A stretch of 64,000 bases of DNA from assembly GCA_009711805.1 (NCBI GenBank), contig VEMX01000005.1, forward strand, positions 47,018-111,017, given 5' to 3'. Numbering within the stretch: position 1 is the stretch's first letter; each line of letters opens with the position of its first letter. The notes beneath the pieces are model-generated. The model did no database searches and was not told where the DNA came from. It was given only the letters and a program-made list of their open reading frames with translations. The translations under genes and the position numbers were made by a program. Positions 55,405 through 63,825 of the stretch are shown one piece after another. This DNA comes from Balneolaceae bacterium. GTDB taxonomy: Bacteria; Bacteroidota; Rhodothermia; Balneolales; Balneolaceae.

Positions 55405-57180
55405 TTAATCTTCAATTGTAATCGCAATTATTTCCTCAATGGTTGTAATCCCCGTTTTAATACGTTCTCTGCCCGATGCTCGAAGTGTCAGCATCCCTTG
55501 AGAGATCGCTAATTCCTTAATTGCTCCTTCATCAATGTCGCCACCAGCATCCAAAATCAGTTGTTTTATCTCGTTGGAGAAAAAGAGAGCTTCGTGAATA
55601 CCCGCCCTCCCTTTATAGCCGGTATCGTTGCATACCTCGCAGCCTACTGCATCATAAAAGGTGGTATTTTCAATTTCTTCATCGGTAAACCCTATTCCGC
55701 GGGCAGTTTCGGGGTGAGGTTCATACACTTCTTTACATTCCTTACACAGTGTTCTAATCAAACGTTGGGCCACCACCAGGTTTACCGCATTAGCAATTAG
55801 AAAGGGTTCTACCCCCATTTTATATAGCCTTGATACCGCACTGGGTGCATCGTTGGTATGAAGTGTAGAAAAAGTAAGGTGACCTGTATTTGCCAGTTTA
55901 ATGGCGATCTCTGCTGTTTTAAGATCTCGAATCTCACCCACCAAAACAATATCGGGGTCATGACGAAGGATCCCTCTGATGGATTGATCGAAGGTCATAT
56001 GATGACTTATCTTTAACTGCCTTGCCCCTTCAATTATGTATTCTACCGGTTCCTCAACCGTTAACACATTTTTTGTAGGATCAATCACATAATATATAGC
56101 AGCAACTAAGGTGGTAGATTTACCACTACCGGTTGGGCCGGTTATAATAACAATGCCAGAAGGTTTCTGAATAGATTTAATAAAATTGTCTTTGGCCTGC
56201 TTCTGCAGTCCCAGCTTATCCAGGTCAGTAATTACCTTCCGGTCATCCAGCACCCGAATTACAATTGATTCAAATTTCCGGTCAAATTGTTTCCCTACAA
56301 TGGGCATGATAGAAACACGATACCGGATTCCATGGCTATCAACCTGGCGTTGTATAAAGCCATCCTGAGAAGCGTCCCGCTCAAAGCGGTCTACATTTCG
56401 GGTTTTATCTTTTATTACCGCTGATATTGCTTCTGGTTTTACATTCTTTTGTTGATACCACAGCTGTAGCTTTCCATCAACCCTGAAACGAATATCGGTA
56501 GTTGCCGGCCCACTGGGCACAATATGCATATCACTAACACCTTGGCGAACTGATTCTACTAACATCCCTTCTACCAGGGAATTGAGCATGCTTTGATTAA
56601 TTTCAGCATCGATTTCTTCTTCATCAACTTCCTCCTCTCCCGATTCCATATCAGGTTCTTCAAAGTCGATTTCTTCGAGCAGATCTAAAAATTCATTCTT
56701 CTGCTCATACACTTTAGAAAGGATGTCCTCTATAAGCTCATACCGGCAGTAAACCAATTCCGTTTGCTTAAAATTTATCCGGTTAAGAATACTCTGAATA
56801 TTAGGATCTGAAGGATCGGCCGCCGCAATAGTAATGGAACTATTCGTTTTTTGATAGGGAAGCGCTTTGTGATGAACTAATTCATCTACAATTTCCTGTG
56901 GCAGTTCTTCAACATTTTCATTGATATGGTTTACTACTTCATCGGGGGCCATATCTGAATCTTTGAGCACCTCTCTGAACGCATAGATATCGGCAATTTC
57001 CTGCATAATCATATGCCGGTTCAACCCTAAATCCTGAAAAAGAATCTGTCCTAATCGCCGATTACTCTCGGCAGGTTCTTCAGCAAGTATGGCCAGCCCT
57101 TTCTGAAGCTGTTCTTCAGTAATTACCCCTTTGTTAACGAGTATCTCACCTATATGCCTGCGAATGTTAATTTTACCCAT
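55405..57180 (-). CDS. PilB/GspE-type assembly ATPase
   Basis: Extension ATPase of 591 residues. An N-terminal T2SSE-N/MshEN-like domain (about 1-165, IGEILVNKGVITEEQL) and an acidic linker (165-195) precede the motor: Walker A GPTGSGKSTT (348-357), Asp box VEEPVEY (375-381), Walker B DPDIVLVGEIRD (408-419), His box NTGHLTFSTLHTNDA. A zinc four-Cys motif is complete (CKEC 479-482 and CEVC about 517-520). All catalytic parts are intact, unlike the PilT-like protein. Confidence 0.92.
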   Translation of the reverse strand: MGKINIRRHIGEILVNKGVITEEQLQKGLAILAEEPAESNRRLGQILFQDLGLNRHMIMQEIADIYAFREVLKDSDMAPDEVVNHINENVEELPQEIVDELVHHKALPYQKTNSSITIAAADPSDPNIQSILNRINFKQTELVYCRYELIEDILSKVYEQKNEFLDLLEEIDFEEPDMESGEEEVDEEEIDAEINQSMLNSLVEGMLVESVRQGVSDMHIVPSGPATTDIRFRVDGKLQLWYQQKNVKPEAISAVIKDKTRNVDRFERDASQDGFIQRQVDSHGIRYRVSIMPIVGKQFDRKFESIVIRVLDDRKVITDLDKLGLQKQAKDNFIKSIQKPSGIVIITGPTGSGKSTTLVAAIYYVIDPTKNVLTVEEPVEYIIEGARQLKISHHMTFDQSIRGILRHDPDIVLVGEIRDLKTAEIAIKLANTGHLTFSTLHTNDAPSAVSRLYKMGVEPFLIANAVNLVVAQRLIRTLCKECKEVYEPHPETARGIGFTDEEIENTTFYDAVGCEVCNDTGYKGRAGIHEALFFSNEIKQLILDAGGDIDEGAIKELAISQGMLTLRASGRERIKTGITTIEEIIAITIED

Positions 57181-57192
57181 GCAACCCTATAG

Positions 57193-58530
57193 TTAAAAGC
57201 CTGATTTTGGCTTGATGATCGCTGTTTCGGAAGAAACAACGGTGATGGCAATAAGTGCAACCATTATAAATAAGTTGATAAACAGGTTAATCATATCAAT
57301 AACCGATTGCATTTTGTAGGTGGTCTGAATTTCATAATACTCAGCAAGCTGCTTGGCATTTTTTCTTAATGAACCAGACTCAGCTCCCAATCTAAACCGG
57401 CTGATAGCCGTTCGGGTAAATACTCCGGTAGCTTCAATAGATTCTATGAGCCCTGCCCCGTCTTTAAGCATCATCTTAATGGCTACTTCTTTAATCTGCT
57501 TCTCCATAAATTTATTTCGGCAGGCTTCTGCAGCAACCTTAATTACCTCAATATTTTGTCCTGAACCACTATAGAGCGTATAAAACACCCGTGAAAATAT
57601 TTCTATACTGGTTTTATGCAACAAATCTCCTAACACCGGCAGGTGTATTATATACTTATCAAGCAATAATTTTCCCTTAGGCGTTTTTATAAAGTAAATA
57701 AAAAGCCCAATGGGTATTACAAATGCCAGTACGATATATATCCAATTTGCCTGCAGCCAATAGCTTAATTCAAGAGTAGCGGCTGTCATAGGCGGCAATT
57801 CAATATCCATTTCTACAAACATTTCGGCTGTAGCCGGGAAAATATATCCAACATAAAAAAGGACTACCCCAATCACAGCAAGAACCGTAACGGCTGGCAT
57901 CATCAGCGCACGTCTTAGGTTCTTTTTAAACTCTGCATCACGCTCAAGAAATTTAGCCGTACTTTCAAAAACGAGAGCCATATTACCTGAGGTGGAAGCA
58001 ACACTTAACATATAAGAAGCAAACTTACCAAAAACATCTTCATGTTTACCATACACCTCGCTCCCTTCTTTACCATCCTTAAGATCCTTTTGGATAGTTT
58101 TAATCACTTCTTTCATCCGCTTGTTCGAAGTATCCTCGTACAGCAGGTTCAGGATTTCATCAAATGAGAGCTGCTGATTCAGCAAATCAGCCGATAGACG
58201 GATAAAGGTGACCACTTCCTGCATAGGAACCCCACCTTTAAAATCGAACCACTTCTTGTTAATGCTTTCAACTTTATACCCAAGCTTAACCAGTGCTTTC
58301 TCAAGTTCTTCTTTACTGTACGCTTCCTGTTCTCCCCTTACAGCCCCTTTACCAGGCCTCTTTACTTTATACATATAAAGGGACTTTTCATCCAAAGACT
58401 GTATTTTTAAGCCGTTCGTTTTAGTAAGCCGGTCTACCTTATTTTGAGCTACTTTTTTACTGTCAGCTTCAAATTCCGTTTGAACGAGCTTGCCTTTTTG
58501 CGATACTGCTTTTAATCTGAACTGTGCCAT
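57193..58530 (-). CDS. PilC/GspF inner-membrane platform protein
   Basis: Polytopic platform of 445 residues. A roughly 90-residue N-terminal extension (AQFRLKAVSQKGKLVQTEFE) with a basic patch precedes two GspF domains (LSADLLNQQLSFDEIL and FSRVFYTLYSGSGQNIEVIK). Membrane helices lie at about 205-227, 255-275 and 415-440. It is 12 bases upstream of the PilB-like gene, typical coupling in this family. Confidence 0.9.
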   Translation of the reverse strand: MAQFRLKAVSQKGKLVQTEFEADSKKVAQNKVDRLTKTNGLKIQSLDEKSLYMYKVKRPGKGAVRGEQEAYSKEELEKALVKLGYKVESINKKWFDFKGGVPMQEVVTFIRLSADLLNQQLSFDEILNLLYEDTSNKRMKEVIKTIQKDLKDGKEGSEVYGKHEDVFGKFASYMLSVASTSGNMALVFESTAKFLERDAEFKKNLRRALMMPAVTVLAVIGVVLFYVGYIFPATAEMFVEMDIELPPMTAATLELSYWLQANWIYIVLAFVIPIGLFIYFIKTPKGKLLLDKYIIHLPVLGDLLHKTSIEIFSRVFYTLYSGSGQNIEVIKVAAEACRNKFMEKQIKEVAIKMMLKDGAGLIESIEATGVFTRTAISRFRLGAESGSLRKNAKQLAEYYEIQTTYKMQSVIDMINLFINLFIMVALIAITVVSSETAIIKPKSGF

Positions 58531-58540
58531 GTTAGAACGC

Positions 58541-58987
58541 TCATTTTTCCAAGTTACTTACATCATCTAAATCTTTATGCCGGCCCGATGCTTTCTTATT
58601 CACCAGCAGATCCTCAAACCCAATAACATTTATTTGAATATCATCAATTTCAAATATTTTCGCATTTTTTTTACAATCATCGAATTCCACTCCTGAAACA
58701 GAAGTTATTATATCTATGCGGTATGGAGAATACCCCAACTGGATAATTTGATTTGGTTGACTGAGCTTATCTACGCTCACATCAAAACTCGTAAGACCAA
58801 AATCTTTAATTACTTTGATAACTTTCTTAATATTTTTTTCCTCGAGTTTAACCCAAAAATCAATATCTCCTGTAAATCGGGGAGATCCGTAAAGAATTAC
58901 TGCATATCCACCAACAAGCAGATATTCAACTTTGTTTTCGTTCAATAACTCTATAAACTCTTTGAAGTCCTTGCTCAGCGGTTCCAT
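58541..58987 (-). CDS. Nucleotidyltransferase (MNT/DUF6036-like)
   Basis: A 148-residue nucleotidyltransferase-fold protein. The motif is VGGYAVILYGSPRFTGDIDFWV (in parts), giving the GG and D-x-D of the active site, with a third Asp in YRIDIITSV. The C-terminus KKASGRHKDLDDVSNLEK is typical of the AbiEii/DUF6036-like group. Base composition is AT-rich and Lys-rich compared with its pilus neighbours. It overlaps the upstream small gene by 62 bases. Confidence 0.82.
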   Translation of the reverse strand: MEPLSKDFKEFIELLNENKVEYLLVGGYAVILYGSPRFTGDIDFWVKLEEKNIKKVIKVIKDFGLTSFDVSVDKLSQPNQIIQLGYSPYRIDIITSVSGVEFDDCKKNAKIFEIDDIQINVIGFEDLLVNKKASGRHKDLDDVSNLEK

Positions 58988-59132
58988 TTGGTTGCGTTAG
59001 TTTTATATACTGCTGACGTAATAATTCCAAAACTTCTAACTTTTCCTTAGAAGTTTTACCCTCCCAATATTTCCGTTCATCCTCGTATTGCTTGGGGTCA
59101 TGCAAATTGTATATGCGTACTTTTTTTTCCAT
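58926..59132 (-). CDS. Small protein paired with nucleotidyltransferase (antitoxin-like)
   Basis: A 68-residue highly charged protein (MEKKVRIYNLHDPKQYED). It matches the general form of small partner proteins found before DUF6036-like nucleotidyltransferases, with the Leu-rich helix LEVLELLRQQYIKL. No DNA-binding motif is clear. A separate promoter precedes it (59198-59225). AAGGA lies 11 bases before the ATG. Its role as antitoxin is inferred from arrangement only. Confidence 0.6.
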   Translation of the reverse strand: MEKKVRIYNLHDPKQYEDERKYWEGKTSKEKLEVLELLRQQYIKLTQPNGTAEQGLQRVYRVIERKQS

Positions 59133-59197
59133 TGGCTCTTCCTTTCACTTTATTTCCCTTATTTAAGGATAGCTAAGACCTAACAATGTTACGATAA

Positions 59198-59225
59198 ATT
59201 ATACTATTCTATATGATAAGCGCAA
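59198..59225 (-). promoter_or_regulatory. Sigma70-like promoter before the nucleotidyltransferase pair
   Basis: On the minus strand TTGCGC (59225-59220), 16 bases, TATAAT (59203-59198). The perfect -10 box lies 65 bases upstream of the small gene's ATG. This gives the pair expression separate from the pilins. Confidence 0.5.
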
Positions 59226-59260
59226 AAAATAATTACTAAGACCACTTGCTAAAGAATTAA

Positions 59261-59629
59261 TCAGGGGGTAATCGATATATTATTTTTACTTACTACCCCT
59301 ATTATAGGCCCTCCCCCCGCAGCAGGTTGAACAGTAATCTGAAAAGATTCCTGCGATTTTTGTGTAATCTCAAAATCTCCGTCAACCATACTGGTATCTA
59401 AATTAATATCCGAAAGTGTAATGCTTTGAAAACTTTTACTCCCTCCTCCCAACATACTTTCCTTGACATAATACATTTGTGCTTCAGCGGCCGCTTCCAA
59501 CAATCGCTGACGTACAGCACTGTGATTAGCGCTTTCTCGACTTTCACTCATCGTATTAATGGCAATGATAGTTGCAATTCCAACTATCACACTCACCAAA
59601 ACTAATAATATGACTTGCTGTTGCCCCAT
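59261..59629 (-). CDS. Second pilin-like protein (MGQQQ type)
   Basis: A 122-residue protein with a single N-terminal hydrophobic helix (about 6-27, starting MGQQQVILLVLVSVI) followed by a charged helix (28-55) and a small C-terminal domain with GGG repeats. It parallels the upstream pilin. No positively charged leader and no Glu at position 5 of a mature helix are present. A Met-Gly leader cut after G2 is possible. The T-run of an upstream terminator ends directly at its ATG. Confidence 0.78.
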   Translation of the reverse strand: MGQQQVILLVLVSVIVGIATIIAINTMSESRESANHSAVRQRLLEAAAEAQMYYVKESMLGGGSKSFQSITLSDINLDTSMVDGDFEITQKSQESFQITVQPAAGGGPIIGVVSKNNISITP

Positions 59630-59637
59630 AAAAAAAA

Positions 59638-59660
59638 AGCCCTTCTATAAAAGAAGGGCT
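59638..59660 (-). terminator. Terminator/attenuator between the two pilin genes
   Basis: On the minus strand a 9-bp stem (AGCCCTTCT with AGAAGGGCT, loop of five) is followed by eight Ts that run up to the ATG of the second pilin. It is 20 bases downstream of the first pilin stop, so it would reduce read-through into the second. Confidence 0.82.
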
Positions 59661-59680
59661 ATTGCTATAAATTAAAACTG

Positions 59681-60094
59681 CTATTGATTCTCAGCTAAAC
59701 TCATATCGTCTTCTGTAATTGTAGCTACTATTGAAGTAAGTGCACCACTTGTTGGTGTTGCCGTTACTGTTAGTGTTGTAGCTCCGGATCCAGGTGCTGT
59801 TATAACATAAGAACCATTCGCATTAGCTGCAGAAAGCCCACTATTGTAAATACTGTCAGCTGCAAATGTAATGTTATTGAATGTGATATCTTCAAAATCA
59901 TTACCGCCGCCGCCTAACATTTCAGGCTTTATAAAATATTGCTGTGCTGATGCACCAATATTTGCTAAATCCTGGCGAACTGCATCCAAGTTGGCGGAAT
60001 CTGCCGCGCTACCGAATGTGTTTATAGCTACTACTGTAGCAATTCCTACGATTATTGTTACGAGAATTACGAGAAGTAATTGTTGTTGACCCAT
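59681..60094 (-). CDS. First pilin-like protein (MGQQQ type, major candidate)
   Basis: A 137-residue pilin-like protein. It begins MGQQQLLLVILVTII with a hydrophobic N-terminal helix to about residue 27, then an amphipathic helix (SANLDAVRQDLANIGASAQQYF) given as region 33-54, and a C-terminal beta-rich part rich in Ser, Thr, Gly and Ala. It has a strong ribosome binding site (AGGAG seven bases upstream) and a promoter candidate at 60198-60226. The lack of a basic leader and of Glu5 separates it from classical type IV pilins. Confidence 0.8.
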   Translation of the reverse strand: MGQQQLLLVILVTIIVGIATVVAINTFGSAADSANLDAVRQDLANIGASAQQYFIKPEMLGGGGNDFEDITFNNITFAADSIYNSGLSAANANGSYVITAPGSGATTLTVTATPTSGALTSIVATITEDDMSLAENQ

Positions 60095-60411
60095 GGTGAT
60101 CTCCTAGTTGTTGTGTTTGTTAGTTAAAATGTTTAACAATATTTCGCTGAAATTTACTAATCATTCAGCCAAATTAAATTAGAAATTCTTTAGTCTTAGT
60201 TTAACTCCTTGTTAGCAAGAGGTCAACTTTAGTTAATTGTTACGATAATAATATTATTAAAATATTTTAATATTCCAATAAATTGTATTAACTAACTGTT
60301 GTCAACCTCTGGAAACATAGACAATATATCATCAAAATGTAGGGCATAATCAGTGCATTTATTTACTGCATTTAATAAACATGCGGCCTATTTTATTTCA
60401 AAATATATTAG
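60095..60411. other. AT-rich divergent intergenic region
   Basis: 317 bases between the first pilin and the MFS gene, very AT-rich with a palindrome-like TATTATTAAAATATTTTAATA near 60250 (region only) and one promoter candidate. No open frame or RNA gene is seen. Confidence 0.5.
60198..60226 (-). promoter_or_regulatory. Sigma70-like promoter candidate for the pilin genes
   Basis: On the minus strand TTGACC (60226-60221), 17 bases, TAAACT (60203-60198), about 100 bases before the pilin ATG. The long leader leaves room for regulation. The match is moderate, and a second TTGACA lies further upstream without a well-spaced partner. Confidence 0.35.
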
Positions 60412-61662
60412 ATGACAAAAAAACAAGAAGGAAACCCTTACCTGGTAATTTTTTCGCTTTGGCTGCTTTTATTTGCTGCAAGCAGCCAGGTAATGATTAT
60501 CTCCCCCATCCTGCCCCGCATTAGTGAACAACTCTCTACTCCTGTAGAAGTTCTTGGTAACCTGGTAACGGTATATGCCGTTATGGTTGGTATATTAGCC
60601 ATTATGATGGGACCCCTCTCTGACAAAATTGGCCGCCGTAAGATTTTATTAATTGGTACAGGCGGAATCTCTTTCTTTTTATTAATGCACGGTTTTGTAG
60701 AATCTTTTACAGGATTATTAATAGTAAGAGCTTTAGCTGGAATGGCTGGAGGAGTACTCAGCGGTTCTGCAGTTGCTTATGTAGGGGATTACTTTCCCTA
60801 TGAGAAAAGAGGATGGGCTAATGGATGGATTATGAGCGGGATTGCGATGGGACAAATACTTGGTATTCCTATCGGCACCTTATTGGCTGAATATTTTGGC
60901 TTCCGTATGCCTTTTGTACTTTTTGGGGGAATCATGGCTCTCACCTTTATTTTGATTTTGCTCAAAGTACCTCAACCCAATGTTGAGTTACAAAAAGACC
61001 GCATTACAATATCAGGAGCACTCAAGAAGTATTACCAATTGCTTCTTAGAAGCGAAGTACGTGCTGCGGCATTCGCCTATTTGTTCATGTTTTTGAGTAT
61101 TTCGGTATTTGTGGTATATCTGCCTACCTGGCTCGAGGATAGTTTTCATGTCAGCGGTACCGATATTGCCTCTTTATTTTTTGTAGGGGGGATTGCAAAC
61201 GTTATTACGGGGCCGGTAGCCGGTAAGCTATCTGATAAAGTAGGCCGGAAATCCATTATTATTTTTTCCTGTGTTGGCCTCTCAATAGTTATGGCTTTAA
61301 CTACCTACTTGATTACCTCATTTTGGATTTCTTACATCCTTTTCTTTTTCACCATGGTTTTGATTGCCATGCGCATCAGCCCATTTCAGGCACTCTCCAC
61401 AGAATTGGTTAAATCTGACAACCGGGGTTCTCTAATGAGCCTTTTAATAGCCATAGGACAAATTGGATATGGTGTAGGCGGTTCTGTTGCCGGCCCCTTT
61501 TATGTAAGCAGTGGGTACATGAGTAATACCTACCTGGGAGCTGCTATGATACTTGTGATGGCTTTTATCGTTTGGAAGTTTATACCAGAACCTGATTTTA
61601 ATTCCGCAAAAGCAGATTCCGAACTTCATCCAACAAGTATAAACACTTCTCTCTCAGAATAA
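60412..61662 (+). CDS. MFS transporter
   Basis: Major facilitator permease of 416 residues with about 12 membrane helices. MFS motif A appears in loop 2-3 (GPLSDKIGRRKILLIG) and again in the second half (GKLSDKVGRKSIII). The N-terminal LPRISEQLSTPVEVLGNLVTVY resembles drug-efflux (DHA1) transporters. Substrate unknown. Confidence 0.9.
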   Translation: MTKKQEGNPYLVIFSLWLLLFAASSQVMIISPILPRISEQLSTPVEVLGNLVTVYAVMVGILAIMMGPLSDKIGRRKILLIGTGGISFFLLMHGFVESFTGLLIVRALAGMAGGVLSGSAVAYVGDYFPYEKRGWANGWIMSGIAMGQILGIPIGTLLAEYFGFRMPFVLFGGIMALTFILILLKVPQPNVELQKDRITISGALKKYYQLLLRSEVRAAAFAYLFMFLSISVFVVYLPTWLEDSFHVSGTDIASLFFVGGIANVITGPVAGKLSDKVGRKSIIIFSCVGLSIVMALTTYLITSFWISYILFFFTMVLIAMRISPFQALSTELVKSDNRGSLMSLLIAIGQIGYGVGGSVAGPFYVSSGYMSNTYLGAAMILVMAFIVWKFIPEPDFNSAKADSELHPTSINTSLSE

Positions 61663-61784
61663 GCTTTGACTACACTTACGTCCCTATTTTAGCCTCAAAA
61701 TCATTTTCATTTCCATAATTCGAAATGAATGTTAATATTATTGTAACTTATTGCTGATTCATTTCTCTCATAAGAAAAAAATCC

Positions 61785-63251
61785 ATGAAGAAACTACATC
61801 TACTTTTTACGGCTATTGTACTATTAATGATTGGAGCTTGCGAAAGTACCAGTTCCGACAACTCAATTGATATCAACGGGAGAGTAGTTGATGGAACCAA
61901 TGGGGATCCTATTAATGAGGTTATTGTAAACATCACATCCCCGGAAACAATTAGTGCCTCTACCCTTTCAGATCAAGACGGACAGTTTCTATTCTCTGAT
62001 ATAGAAATTGATGAAACCACCGATATTGTCATAGAACTTAAAAAGACAAGTTATCAAACTGAAACAGTGAAAATAGCGGCCTCTCCTGGCCTGGACGTGA
62101 ACCTCGAAGACCCGGTTCGGCTCACCAAAGAAGATGACGGAGGCGGAAATGATGGAGGGGATGGTGGAGTTTCCGGGCCTTCGGCTGGAGCTGCGGCTAT
62201 TGTTCTTTCCAACATTACGAATGAAACCATTAACATTATCGAATCCGGCGGAATTGTTAATACCGCCTTCACTTTTGCCGTTCAGGATTCATCCGGACGC
62301 GCCCTTGATCTCGAAAATGCCGTAGATGTTGAATTTTCAATTCTATCTGGTCCGGGAGGTGGAGAAGGCATCACCCCGGAAGTAGTACGCACCAATTCCG
62401 AAGGCCTTGCCACTTCTAATCTATATAGTGGAACGGTGTCAGGAGTAGTGATGATACAAGCCAAAATAGAACGTCCTGAGGTAAACCTTACAATTCTCTC
62501 TAAACCAGTAGCCATAACTATTCATGGTGGGTTTCCTGATTTAGACCACTTTAGTATTGCTGCTGATAAATACAACTTTGAAGGTTATTCCATTAATGGA
62601 AACAGAAATGGACTTACAGTAATTGTAGGAGATAAATACAGTAACCCGGTTAAACCTGGTACAGCTGTATATTTTGAAACAACCGGGGGTATTATCCAGG
62701 GATCAGGTGTGGGACATACTGATGGGGATGGATTCGTTACTGTTGATTTGATTTCAGGAGATCCCCGCCCTACCGATCCTCAAACTCTCAGTGGGATCAG
62801 TTTTGGAGGGCGCCCGGGGCTTTCTACGGTTACAGCCACTACCATTAATGAGGATAACCAGGAAATTAAGAAATCCGTGAATGTGGTTTTTTCCACCTCA
62901 AATGCAATTATTACTGCTTCACCCACTACATTTGATCTTCCACCTAATGGAGGTGCCAGTTTCTCTTATACCGTTACCGACCTTAACGGGAACCCAATGG
63001 CAGCTGGTACAAAAATAAATATAGAAGGCGGTGAAGGAATTGAAGTTACCGGAGCAACTAACATTGAATTAGGTAATGCACTTTTCCCAGGTCAGGGAGC
63101 TACTGAATTCAACTTTTCCATCCGGGATACCGATGAAGAATCAAATGACGCAGCCGCTTTAACTATTAAAATAACGGTTACTGCTCCTTCAGGCATCGAA
63201 ACAATATACGACCAAATTAGTGGTACCCGACGTAAAACAGCCGGTAATTAA
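61785..63251 (+). CDS. Ig-like repeat lipoprotein with carboxypeptidase-regulatory-like domain
   Basis: A 488-residue lipoprotein (lipobox MIGAC, C19). Order: carboxypeptidase regulatory-like (CarboxypepD_reg) domain (about 28-110, INGRVVDGTNGDPINEV), a Gly/Asp-rich linker (117-134), then two or three bacterial Ig-like (Big_1-type) domains (140-480) with repeated phrases such as DSSGRALDLENAVDVEFSI. No enzymatic motif. It is likely a surface or periplasmic adhesive/structural protein. It stands alone after the MFS gene. Confidence 0.85.
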   Translation: MKKLHLLFTAIVLLMIGACESTSSDNSIDINGRVVDGTNGDPINEVIVNITSPETISASTLSDQDGQFLFSDIEIDETTDIVIELKKTSYQTETVKIAASPGLDVNLEDPVRLTKEDDGGGNDGGDGGVSGPSAGAAAIVLSNITNETINIIESGGIVNTAFTFAVQDSSGRALDLENAVDVEFSILSGPGGGEGITPEVVRTNSEGLATSNLYSGTVSGVVMIQAKIERPEVNLTILSKPVAITIHGGFPDLDHFSIAADKYNFEGYSINGNRNGLTVIVGDKYSNPVKPGTAVYFETTGGIIQGSGVGHTDGDGFVTVDLISGDPRPTDPQTLSGISFGGRPGLSTVTATTINEDNQEIKKSVNVVFSTSNAIITASPTTFDLPPNGGASFSYTVTDLNGNPMAAGTKINIEGGEGIEVTGATNIELGNALFPGQGATEFNFSIRDTDEESNDAAALTIKITVTAPSGIETIYDQISGTRRKTAGN

Positions 63252-63297
63252 TCTCAACCCAAAGCCTGTCTCACCGAAGGCACCACTGCGCGGCTGT

Positions 63298-63335
63298 CTC
63301 TTGCCTGACTTTGTTATTACCAGGCCAGGCAAGAG
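63298..63335 (+). terminator. Hairpin downstream of the Ig-like lipoprotein gene
   Basis: CTCTTGCCTG and CAGGCAAGAG form a perfect 10-bp stem around an 18-base loop, 46 bases after the stop codon. No T-run follows, so termination is uncertain; it may be part of a dispersed repeat. Confidence 0.35.
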
Positions 63336-63525
63336 GAGGCCTTGTGGAGTATTTTGGTTGTGAATGGTGTTTGGGCTTTGGAGATATTTTTTGGGATGAT
63401 TGAAGAGTCAAGCAGAAGGTATTGCCTCCCGAAGATTAGACGATAATTTTTCTTCTTAGCCGGTTTAGCTGTGATAGATGTGATGAACAGGATGTTTGTG
63501 ATCAATTGATATCACAGTGCATCAT

Positions 63526-63612
63526 CCGGATCTTTTCAGTCTTCAGCGAAGAGAGTATTTCAAGTGTATAGAATAATAGCTTTTATCTTTCACCTCACCT
63601 AAATCCTCTCCT
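63526..63612. repeat. Direct repeat, copy 1
   Basis: An 87-base segment running from CCGGATCTTTTCAGTCTT to CCTAAATCCTCTCCT. It recurs with about four-fifths identity at 63735-63823. The ends are identical in both copies and the middle is diverged. Confidence 0.75.
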
Positions 63613-63734
63613 TCCGGCACCGCAGATGTCCTTTCGCAAGGAACCCAAATATAAAATAAGGTTTGGTACCCCACCGACGCGGCGCTTTCCCTAAATATGG
63701 TTGGAATATACCTCAACGCTGTTACCATAGCCCC

Positions 63735-63823
63735 CCGGATCTTTTCAGTCTTGAGTGAAGCAGGTGTTTCAAGTTGTAATAGGATAACAGCCTTTATCTT
63801 TCACCTCACCTAAATCCTCTCCT
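63735..63823. repeat. Direct repeat, copy 2
   Basis: Second copy of the 63526-63612 repeat. Similarity stops at 63823, just where the insertion-element end appears to begin, so the element probably landed at the repeat edge. Confidence 0.75.
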
Positions 63824-63825
63824 GG

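Noticed and set aside
63317..63728. Two roughly 60-codon minus-strand frames (63317-63505 and 63543-63728)
   Set aside because: They lie over the repeats and lack ribosome binding sites or family patterns.
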